From JAJXXT01 sp963764465 (GTDB lineage: Bacteria; Pseudomonadota; Alphaproteobacteria; Acetobacterales; Acetobacteraceae): a DNA stretch of 64,000 nt. A program made the position numbers and the translations under genes. How positions within the stretch are numbered: the stretch's first letter is position 1; every line of letters starts with the position of its first letter. Below, one piece after another: positions 1-6,739 of this stretch. A model generated the notes under the pieces. It worked only from the letters and a program-made list of their open reading frames with translations. It did not search any database and had not been told where the DNA came from. The DNA is taken from assembly GCA_963764465.1 (NCBI GenBank), contig CAVXSO010000004.1:147725-211724 (forward strand). The letters are read 5' to 3'.

Positions 1-215
1 GTCAGCTCGGGGAACTCGTCGTCGAGCCGATGATGCACGCGCGCGGCGAGGAAGGCGACGCCGTCGAGCAGGCGCGCGACCAGCGGGTCGTCCACCGCGT
101 CGCGCGAAAGGCGCAGGCGCCCCGCAATCTTGGGATTGGCCTCCGCGAACTCGGCCGCGAGCCGGCGGATCGCGACCAGTTCCCGGTTGTAGTAGGGCAG
201 CAGCGTGTCAGACAT
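1..215 (-). CDS. tssF: TssF (ImpG) T6SS baseplate subunit, N-terminal part
   Basis: Only the first 71 or so codons lie inside the window; the gene continues past the left edge. The ATG is at 213-215 and the protein starts MSDTLLPYYNRELVAIRRLA, followed by an AEFAEANPKIAGRLRLS segment. This is the hallmark N-terminus of TssF/VasA/ImpG, a T6SS baseplate wedge protein that works with TssE, TssG and TssK. Its start overlaps the tssE stop by 8 bases, so the two are probably translationally coupled. tssG would be expected just beyond the edge. The family call is firm despite truncation. Confidence 0.9.
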   Translation of the reverse strand, partial: MSDTLLPYYNRELVAIRRLAAEFAEANPKIAGRLRLSRDAVDDPLVARLLDGVAFLAARVHHRLDDEFPEL

Positions 216-762
216 CGTCGCGGCCCTTCACCTCGACATCGGTGGTGGCGATGTCGACCGTGGTGTCGAAGGCGATCGGCTCCGGCGCGGGCTCGGCGTG
301 CAGCAGGCCGTCGATACGCAGCCGTAACGTCGGCTCCAGCTTGTTCGCGCCCTCCACCAGCGAGACGCTCACCGTCGCGAGCCGCGGTTCGAAGCGCCGG
401 ATCGTGGCCTCGATCTCCTCGCGCAGCGCCTCGCGCCGCTTGGGATCGCTCATCGTGCCGGAGGTGAAGTCCGGCACGCCGTAGCCCATGGAGGAACTCG
501 CAAGCTCGCCGAACTCCGCGGGCCAGGAGCGGTGGCGCCGCCGCGCGTTGAGCAGTGCCTCGAGATCGCGGCGCACGGATGCGCGCAGGATGGCGAGCGC
601 CTCGACGCTGCCGATCGGCGGGTCGCGCTCGGCCTCGGGGTTGTCGTCCATCAGCCGGTCGAGCAGGGGCAGCAGCGCGCGCACCGGGGCGCGCCTCGCC
701 GCGGCCTCGCCGCGCCCGCCATCGCTCCAGCCTCCACGGGGATCGCGCCCGCGCCCGCTCAT
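208..762 (-). CDS. tssE: TssE (ImpF), gp25-like T6SS baseplate protein
   Basis: Lysozyme-like gp25-fold baseplate protein that anchors the T6SS sheath. The core SVEALAILRASVRRDLEALL is followed by WPAEFGELASSSMGYGVPDF, and a C-terminal part holds an IRRFEPRL stretch as in GPW/gp25 domains. I place the start at the ATG at 760-762 (184 residues). A TTG at 808-810 would add 16 residues and sits only 10 bases after tagJ, so it cannot be excluded. The first 35 residues are Gly/Arg-rich and not conserved. It lies between tagJ and tssF in the imp order impE-impF-impG. Confidence 0.9.
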   Translation of the reverse strand: MSGRGRDPRGGWSDGGRGEAAARRAPVRALLPLLDRLMDDNPEAERDPPIGSVEALAILRASVRRDLEALLNARRRHRSWPAEFGELASSSMGYGVPDFTSGTMSDPKRREALREEIEATIRRFEPRLATVSVSLVEGANKLEPTLRLRIDGLLHAEPAPEPIAFDTTVDIATTDVEVKGRDDV

Positions 763-820
763 GCGCCGCCCGCCTTCAGGCCCAGCGCCGTCTCCATAAG
801 CGATGGCCAAAGGCCTCGCA

Positions 821-1624
821 TCACGCGCCGGCGAAGCTGAGTTCGGTCAGGTCCATGATCCCGACTGCGTCGTCGCCGGCAAGGAAGACGCGCTGTCCCA
901 CGCCGCGCACCAGCCCGGGGGCGAGTTCCCGCCACTCCGTCTCGCGGCCGAGCCGCAGCGCCGCGGACAGGTCCGGCTCGTCGCTGGCATAGGTCGCGGG
1001 CAGGTAGATCTCGCCGTCCGGCCCATCCTGCACGGACATGCTGGCGCGCCTCCAGATCAGGTCCCGTGGCCGCTTCGGCGCATGGAACTGCAACAATTCC
1101 ACCCGCTCGGTCGGGATCCAGAAATACTTGCCGGTCGAGGTGAGTACCTCAAAGAATCCGGTCGCGAGGTCGTCCGCGTCGCGGAAATCGTCGATCGGCT
1201 TGCCGGCGATCGTGCCCGCGGCGCGCGGACGCGCCTCCTCGGCGGTCGCAGCCAGGCGCGCCGCCTCCGCGACGTCGCCGCCGCGCAGGGCGACGAGAGC
1301 CGCCAGCGCCGCGCGCTCCGGTTCGCCCGGCTCCCCCAGAAACTCGGGCACGCGGCCGTCGCGGTACAGCTGCCGCCGCGCCGTCTCCGCGCGCAGCAGC
1401 TGGCGGAATTCGGCGATCACCACCGCGGCGCCAGGGTCGGCCTCGGAGGCGGCGTCCAGGATCACGTCGGCACGTTCCAGATTGCCCGCGGCGAGCAGCA
1501 GTTCCGCGAGCAGCACGCGCGCGCCGAGATCGGTCGGCGTCTTGCGCACCGCCGCGCCGGCGGCATCGACCGCTTCGGCAAGCTTGCCGAACTCGAAACA
1601 GGTTTCCCGCCGTCTCCGCACCAT
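821..1624 (-). CDS. tagJ: TagJ (ImpE/SciE) T6SS accessory protein, start probably frameshifted
   Basis: TagJ proteins bind the TssB N-terminus and tune sheath recycling by ClpV. A helical-repeat N-terminal half (PTDLGARVLLAELLLAAGNL) is followed by a C-terminal ImpE domain containing KPIDDFRDADD and FHAPKRPRDLIWRRASM. The open frame begins at ATG 1622-1624 (267 residues), giving an odd N-terminus, MVRRRRETCFEFGKLAEAV. A better start, ATG 1629-1631, has an ideal ribosome-binding site (GGAGGA, 6-base spacing) but lies one frame off. It reads MPDGAETAGNLF and would join EFGKLAEAVDAAG if one A of the run 1596-1598 were absent. This is either a sequencing error or a real one-base insertion. Confidence 0.85.
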   Translation of the reverse strand: MVRRRRETCFEFGKLAEAVDAAGAAVRKTPTDLGARVLLAELLLAAGNLERADVILDAASEADPGAAVVIAEFRQLLRAETARRQLYRDGRVPEFLGEPGEPERAALAALVALRGGDVAEAARLAATAEEARPRAAGTIAGKPIDDFRDADDLATGFFEVLTSTGKYFWIPTERVELLQFHAPKRPRDLIWRRASMSVQDGPDGEIYLPATYASDEPDLSAALRLGRETEWRELAPGLVRGVGQRVFLAGDDAVGIMDLTELSFAGA

Positions 1625-1631
1625 CCGGCAT

Positions 1632-1643
1632 CGCTCTTCCTCC
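1632..1643 (-). promoter_or_regulatory. Ribosome-binding site of tagJ pointing to the out-of-frame ATG
   Basis: On the minus strand GGAGGAAGAGCG directly precedes ATG 1629-1631. This is the best-spaced Shine-Dalgarno in the area and favours that codon over the in-frame ATG seven bases downstream. Confidence 0.6.
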
Positions 1644-1691
1644 GCTTCCCTCACGTTGATCCGTAACATTCCCGCCGCTCGCGTTCCGAAC

Positions 1692-3242
1692 TTATCGCAC
1701 CGATCCAGGGGCGGCGATATCGGTGACGAGGCGGAAGCTCGCAGACACGTCGTCGAGTTGGAAATGCGGCTGCAGGTGGATGATGCAGCCATACACGCCC
1801 GGCCGGCCAGGCCGCTCGCGCACGTTCACCCGGCCGGCGAGCAGCGGATAGCGCGCGCGGCTGTCGGCACCGGCGCTCACGCTCGCGTTGACGTGGCGGT
1901 TGAGCCAGGTCTGCAACTGGTGCTCGATCTCTTCCGCCGTGCGGAAGGAGCCGACCATGTCGCGGCCCAGCACCTTGAGGTAGTGAGCGAAGCGGGAGAC
2001 GCAGAGTAGCGTGTTAATCTGTGCCGAGATCCGCGCGTTGGCGTTGGCCGCCTCCGCCGTCGGGCCGGCGTAGAGCCGCGGCGCCTGCAGGCTGCGTACG
2101 GCGCCGAACACCGCGTCCTCGGACCATGGAATGCCGGCGAGTGGCATGAACCCGGCGTCCACCAGCGCGCGTTCCTGATGGTCCGTCAGCACCACCTCCA
2201 GCGGCGGGCGCACCCAGATCAGGCCGGCCTCGGTGGAGAACGCTTCAAGCGGCAACTCGTCCACCAGCCCGCCATTGCGCTGGTCCATCTCAACGCCGCG
2301 CACATCGGCGGGCCAGCCGAAATCGGCAAAGGCGCGCGCGACGGTGGCGGCAAATGCGTAGGCCGGGTTCATCCACACGCGGCTTTCCGCGTCCGGCGCG
2401 TCCTCCTCGTAGCGGAACGGCTCGGCACGCAGCGGCGAGTTCCGCCACGGTGGGCGCGCCAGCACCCGCGGCATCGCGAGTGCGAGGAAACGGATGTCCT
2501 CGACCGCGAACAGGCCACGCCAGCGCGTGTATTCGGTGCCGCGGAACACCGACGCGGGATCGCCGAGCCCGGCGAGGTCAGCGAAGCCATCGAGGCCCAG
2601 CAGTTCCGGCGCCACGCCGAGGACGGTGGGCGTGAAGGAGGCCGCCGAGACCCCGGCCAGCAGCTTGAGCCCGCCGATATCGTCGGTGGGCGCGCCCGGG
2701 CCGGGCCGATGGCGCACCTCGTGGTCGATCACGACGAGCCCATAGGGCTCACCGCCGGGAGTGCCGAACTCCTCCTCGTAAATCTTGCGAAACAGCTGGC
2801 TCTGGTCGAACTCGGCGGCGCGCTCGAGGTCGCGCACCAGTTCCGGCCAGGCGGCGTTGAGCACCCGCACCTTCACCCGGCCGCCTGGCTCGATGCCGCC
2901 GATCAGCCAGGCGAGGCCACGCCACGCCCCCTCGATCCGGCGCAGGCGCGGATGATGCAGGATCGCATCGAGCTGACCCGCGATCAGCGCGTCGATCGTG
3001 GCGATGTCGCGATCGAGGGCAAGCCGCAGCCGCGCGACGTCGCCGGCGAGCGGCGCCGCGCGCTCGGCGCCGAACCAGTCGCGCAACAGCGCCGCCGGCT
3101 CGCTCCTGGCGACGAAGGAGGCGACGTGTTCCGCCGCCGCCTCGCGCCCCGCGCCGACGAACCGCCCGTCGAGCACGATGTCGCGCGCCGGGCGCGGCGG
3201 GGCCGTGGTCTCGGCCGCCGCCCCTCCCGCCGCTGCCTCCAA
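1692..3242 (-). CDS. Second TssC paralogue (ImpD-like sheath large subunit)
   Basis: A 516-residue VipB/TssC-family protein next to, and clearly paralogous to, the canonical TssC. Shared landmarks are the first-domain IEGAWRGLAWLI, then FDQSQLFRKIYEEEFGTPGG, GTEYTRWRGLF, and the C-terminal FAHYLKVLGRDMVGSF and LQTWLNRHVNASVSAG. Rhizobium/Agrobacterium imp loci carry the same pair (ImpC/ImpD, also called TssC41/TssC40). Its role is probably in the sheath or as a partner of TagJ, which follows it. The only plausible start is a TTG at 3240-3242, three bases after the tssC stop, with a Gly/Ala-rich leader. Confidence 0.88.
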   Translation of the reverse strand: MEAAAGGAAAETTAPPRPARDIVLDGRFVGAGREAAAEHVASFVARSEPAALLRDWFGAERAAPLAGDVARLRLALDRDIATIDALIAGQLDAILHHPRLRRIEGAWRGLAWLIGGIEPGGRVKVRVLNAAWPELVRDLERAAEFDQSQLFRKIYEEEFGTPGGEPYGLVVIDHEVRHRPGPGAPTDDIGGLKLLAGVSAASFTPTVLGVAPELLGLDGFADLAGLGDPASVFRGTEYTRWRGLFAVEDIRFLALAMPRVLARPPWRNSPLRAEPFRYEEDAPDAESRVWMNPAYAFAATVARAFADFGWPADVRGVEMDQRNGGLVDELPLEAFSTEAGLIWVRPPLEVVLTDHQERALVDAGFMPLAGIPWSEDAVFGAVRSLQAPRLYAGPTAEAANANARISAQINTLLCVSRFAHYLKVLGRDMVGSFRTAEEIEHQLQTWLNRHVNASVSAGADSRARYPLLAGRVNVRERPGRPGVYGCIIHLQPHFQLDDVSASFRLVTDIAAPGSVR

Positions 3243-3245
3243 GCG

Positions 3246-4736
3246 TCAGGCCTTCTGCGGAATGCGCGCGACCATGCGCATGCTGGTGGTCAGTTCCTCC
3301 ATCTGCAGCCACGGCCGCATATAGGCAACGGCGTTATAGGAACCCGGCTTGCCGGGGATCTCCTTCACCTCGACGCGGGCCTCGCGCAGCGGGTACTTGG
3401 CCTTCGTCTCCTGCCCCGCGTTCTCGTTGGCGTTGACGTAGTTCTTAATCCAGCGGTTCAGCCACAGCTCACAGTCGCTCGCCTCCATGAAGGAGCCGAT
3501 CTTGTCGCGCGCCATCACCTTGAGGAAATGCGCGAAGCGGCTGGTCGCCATGATGTAGGGCAGGCGCGCCGAGATCGCGGCGTTCGCGGTTGCGTCCGGC
3601 CGGTCGTATTTCTTCGGCTTCTGCGCCGACTGCGCCCCGAAGAACACCGCGTAGTCCGTATTCTTGTAGTGGCAGAGCGGCAGGAAACCCTGGTTGGAGA
3701 GCTCGAACTCGCGCCGGTCGGTGATGCCGATCTCGGTCGGGCACTTGGTGTCGAGGTCGCCGTCGTCGGAGGTGAAGACGTGGTTGGGCAGCCCCTCCAC
3801 CTTGCCGCCGCCCTCGGCGCCGCGGATCGCGACACAGAACCCGCTCTGCGCGAACGAGTCCGTGAGCCGCGTGGCCATCGTGTAGGCCGCGTTCATCCAG
3901 CAATAATCATGGTGCTGCATCGGCAGCGCGGCACCATTGGCGTCGTACGGCGCCTCCTCGTAGGCGAACTCGTCGATCGGCTTGGTCGCCGAGCCATAGG
4001 GCAGGCGGGCGATGACGCGCGGCAACACGAGGGAGACGAAGCGGCTGTCCTCGCTGTCGCGGAAGCTGCGCCACTTCGTATACTCGGCGGTCTCGAAGAT
4101 CTTCGCGAGGTCGCGCGGCTTGGACAGCTCCGTCCAGTCGGAGAAGCCGAACATCTGCGCCCCGGCGGCCGAGACGAAGGGCGCGAAGCTCGCCGCCGCG
4201 ACGTTGGAGACGAGGCGCAGCGTGTCGACGTCGTCCGGGTGGTTGGTCCACTCGTAGTCGCCGATCAGCGAGCCATAGGGCTCGCCGCCCGGCGTGCCGA
4301 ACTCGTTCTCGTAGATCTTCTTGAACAGCTGGCTCTGGTCGAATTCCACCGCCTTGGTCAGGTCGCGGTTCAGCTCGCGCTTGGTGATGTTGAGCACCCG
4401 GAGCTTGAGCGACGCGCCCGTCTCCGAATTCATCACCAGGTAGTTAAGACCGCGCCACGAACCCTCGAGCTTGAGGAATTTCGGGTCATGTATGATCGCG
4501 TTGAGCTGCGACGACAGCTTGCGATCGATCGCGGCGATGGCGGCGTTGAACGTGCGCGTCAGGTTCTTGTCGAAGGTGACGGTGCCCGCGAGCGCCTGCT
4601 CGACGAGCGTCTTGACCAGGTCCTGCGCGCGATCGGGCTCGGTCTGCTTGGTGGCGGCGACGACCTGGTCGAGGATGTTGAGGGCACCCTCTTCCGTGGT
4701 CGTGGCGGCACCAGCGGCGGCTTTCGCTTCTGACAT
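3246..4736 (-). CDS. tssC: TssC (ImpC/VipB) contractile sheath large subunit
   Basis: The main sheath subunit, 496 residues, the usual family length. With TssB it forms the cytoplasmic contractile tube around Hcp. Conserved landmarks include LEGSWRGLNYLV near residue 90, FDQSQLFKKIYENEFGTPGG near 140, EYTKWRSFRDSEDSRFV, and the C-terminal FAHFLKVMARDKIGSFM and LNRWIKNYVNANENAG. ATG at 4734-4736 is preceded by AGGAGG. It sits 4 bases after tssB and 3 bases before the paralogous second TssC, in one operon. Confidence 0.96.
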   Translation of the reverse strand: MSEAKAAAGAATTTEEGALNILDQVVAATKQTEPDRAQDLVKTLVEQALAGTVTFDKNLTRTFNAAIAAIDRKLSSQLNAIIHDPKFLKLEGSWRGLNYLVMNSETGASLKLRVLNITKRELNRDLTKAVEFDQSQLFKKIYENEFGTPGGEPYGSLIGDYEWTNHPDDVDTLRLVSNVAAASFAPFVSAAGAQMFGFSDWTELSKPRDLAKIFETAEYTKWRSFRDSEDSRFVSLVLPRVIARLPYGSATKPIDEFAYEEAPYDANGAALPMQHHDYCWMNAAYTMATRLTDSFAQSGFCVAIRGAEGGGKVEGLPNHVFTSDDGDLDTKCPTEIGITDRREFELSNQGFLPLCHYKNTDYAVFFGAQSAQKPKKYDRPDATANAAISARLPYIMATSRFAHFLKVMARDKIGSFMEASDCELWLNRWIKNYVNANENAGQETKAKYPLREARVEVKEIPGKPGSYNAVAYMRPWLQMEELTTSMRMVARIPQKA

Positions 4737-4740
4737 CGTT

Positions 4741-5250
4741 TCAGCCCTCCTGCTTGCCGAGGCCGAGCTGGCCCGACAGCGACTTCAGTTCCTCTTCGCT
4801 CTTGAGCACCTGCTCGAGCAGGTTCTCGAGCTCCTCCGAGCGGTCCACCTTGCTCATCAAGTCGCGCAGCTTGTTGCGCGTTTCGATCAGCGCCTGCAGC
4901 GCCGGCACCTGGGCTGCGACCTTCGCGGGCTCGAAATCCTCCATCTTGTTGAACTTGAGTTCGACGCCCATCTGCGAGCCGTCGCCAGCCAGCGTGTTGT
5001 CGACCTTGAGCTTCAGCCCGGGAGCCATCCGGGCCATGACATCGTCGAAATTATCGCGGTCGATCTGGACGAATTTGCGCTCGGCGAGCGGGCGCAGCGG
5101 CTGCGTCGGGTCGCCAGAGAAATCCCCCATCACGCCAACGACGAAGGGAAGTTCCCGCTGTATCTGGGCGCCCTCCGTTTCGACCTCGTAAGTGATGTGC
5201 ACCCGCGGCTTGCGCACGCGGTTCAGCTTGTCGTGAACGGACGCACTCAT
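4741..5250 (-). CDS. tssB: TssB (ImpB/VipA) contractile sheath small subunit
   Basis: A 169-residue VipA/TssB-type sheath protein that co-assembles with TssC. The N-terminus MSASVHDKLNRVRKPRVHIT followed by YEVETEGA is diagnostic, as are LPFVVGVMGDFSG and PLAERKFVQIDRDNFDDVM. The C-terminal helix is acidic and coiled-coil-like (EELENLLEQVLKSEEELKSL) and is the part that pairs with TssC. I use ATG 5248-5250, with a GGGAGGG ribosome-binding site; a TTG one codon upstream is in frame but worse placed. Confidence 0.96.
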   Translation of the reverse strand: MSASVHDKLNRVRKPRVHITYEVETEGAQIQRELPFVVGVMGDFSGDPTQPLRPLAERKFVQIDRDNFDDVMARMAPGLKLKVDNTLAGDGSQMGVELKFNKMEDFEPAKVAAQVPALQALIETRNKLRDLMSKVDRSEELENLLEQVLKSEEELKSLSGQLGLGKQEG

Positions 5251-5440
5251 CAAAACCCTCCCTATGGGACTCCGCCGGGCACGCCTGTCGCGCCCGGCTC
5301 ACCGGCATCGGATAATCTTCGCGCATGACCGGCCAGGTCGCCGCGCCCACCTGTTCCAGGCACGGCAGCCCCGGCACCCCTGTCGGCGACAACGTAGGCA
5401 CCGGGGGGGCCACTGGTCAACGAAGGTTTCATGGCAGTGC

Positions 5441-6556
5441 TCAGCCGCCCTCTCCGCTCGTCGGGCGGATGCCGAGCTGCGTGAGGATGGCGGCGCGCAC
5501 GCCGGCATCGGTCACCACCTCGGCGAGAAGCTCCGGCCACGACATGCGGCCGCGGCGGATCGCTTCCTCGAGCGTGTAGGCGAGCGGCGATTGCGGCTCG
5601 GTGCGGCGGAAGAACTCGGAGATCCGCGCCAGCTCGCGCAGCATGTCCTCGCGCGTCGCCACCGCCTTGGCCGGTGCCGCGCCGCCCACCACGGCGCCGC
5701 CGCCATCGCCCTCGGTGGCCTCCGCCGCCGCCGTCTCCTCTTCCACCGCGTCCGGCGGCGCGTACCGCCCAGCGACATCCAGGATCTGCTGCAGCATCTC
5801 GCGCACGCGGCTGGTCGGCGGCCCATCGGCGCCCGCCCTGGCGTCGAGGATCTGGCCCATCGCCGCCCATTCGCGCATCGCCGCCCGCGCCAGCGCGCGG
5901 ATGGCGGCAAAGCGTGCGCCACCGGCGGCACGTGCCGCCGCCTCCATGTCCGCGAAGGGAATCACGCCGGCGGCCAGGCGCTGCTTCACCCGCTCCGCAT
6001 CGCCGATACCCTGCAGCTCGGCCGACTGCTCGTACTGCCAGTACGGCACGTTGGTGCCGTCCTGCCTGGCGAACAGCACCAGCTTGCGCAGCGGTTGGAT
6101 GAGCGTGCCGTCGCCGCCCTCGCCGTTGAGCCCGGTGACCGGCGCCACGCGCGTGGCGATGCCGTCCTCGTCCGGCACCGGAAACAGGTTCTGGTCCCAA
6201 AACGCTTCGGCAAGCCCGGCGATCAGCTGTGCGCCCGCCGCGAGCCCCGCGAGCCCGTCGCTGCGCACCAGCGCCTCCGTGAGCCATGCCGCGAGCTCGA
6301 GGTCCTTCGCCCTCTCGGTGAGCGCGGCGAGGACGAGCTCGCGCACGGTCCGCCACTGCGGCGGCGGCGGTATCTCGACGTCCGGATTCTCGTCGGCGGT
6401 GCGCTCGGCAGCGCGGGCCTCGGCGCGGGCGTCGCGAAGCCGGTAATAAACGGATTGCGGCGAAAAATCCTCGCGCAGGTCCACACCCGCCGGCGCGTCG
6501 CCAGCGATGGGCTGCAGCAATGCCGCGACGTCGATCCCCGCCGGCGCGTCGGCCAT
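5441..6556 (-). CDS. tssA: TssA (ImpA) T6SS assembly protein
   Basis: A 371-residue ImpA-domain protein that caps or primes T6SS tail polymerisation at the baseplate. The N-terminal ImpA_N region holds LLQPIAGDAPAGVDLREDF and, around residues 100-160, AFWDQNLFPVPDEDG and GDGTLIQPLRKLVLFA. A low-complexity acidic/Ala linker at about 280-315 leads to the conserved C-terminal helix pair FFRRTEPQSPLAYTLEEAI and RGRMSWPELLAEVV. It is divergent from clpV across 183 bases that must carry both promoters, and leads the tssABC unit; 190 bases without a gene separate it from tssB. Confidence 0.94.
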   Translation of the reverse strand: MADAPAGIDVAALLQPIAGDAPAGVDLREDFSPQSVYYRLRDARAEARAAERTADENPDVEIPPPPQWRTVRELVLAALTERAKDLELAAWLTEALVRSDGLAGLAAGAQLIAGLAEAFWDQNLFPVPDEDGIATRVAPVTGLNGEGGDGTLIQPLRKLVLFARQDGTNVPYWQYEQSAELQGIGDAERVKQRLAAGVIPFADMEAAARAAGGARFAAIRALARAAMREWAAMGQILDARAGADGPPTSRVREMLQQILDVAGRYAPPDAVEEETAAAEATEGDGGGAVVGGAAPAKAVATREDMLRELARISEFFRRTEPQSPLAYTLEEAIRRGRMSWPELLAEVVTDAGVRAAILTQLGIRPTSGEGG

Positions 6557-6632
6557 GTTCGCCTCTCCCCCGATCCGCTTCTATACTGATTGGAACCGAT
6601 AGCACCGGCAATCCCGGCTGTGTGCGGTTTTG

Positions 6633-6649
6633 TTGGCATACGTTTCGCT
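6633..6649 (+). promoter_or_regulatory. Possible sigma-54-type -24/-12 element upstream of clpV
   Basis: TTGGCATACGTTTCGC carries GG and GC exactly 12 bases apart and a TGGCA -24 half, but its -12 half is TCGC rather than TTGC. It is about 90 bases before the clpV ATG in the tssA/clpV divergent region. Several T6SS clusters in other bacteria are sigma-54 dependent; no enhancer-binding protein gene lies in the window, so this is weak. Confidence 0.3.
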
Positions 6650-6739
6650 GTCACACTTTTCGCTCTGGACTCCTCGTCGATGCCGCCCCTAGGCTGCGCG
6701 CCGCTCGCGGGAACGGACCGCATAGGAAGGGGAGGCGGC

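Noticed and set aside
2178..4733. An 851-codon plus-strand frame opposite the two tssC genes
   Set aside because: No motif, Arg/Gly/His-rich, mirrors the tssC paralogues; similar shadows occur opposite clpV (6689-8833) and tssM (12314-14671).
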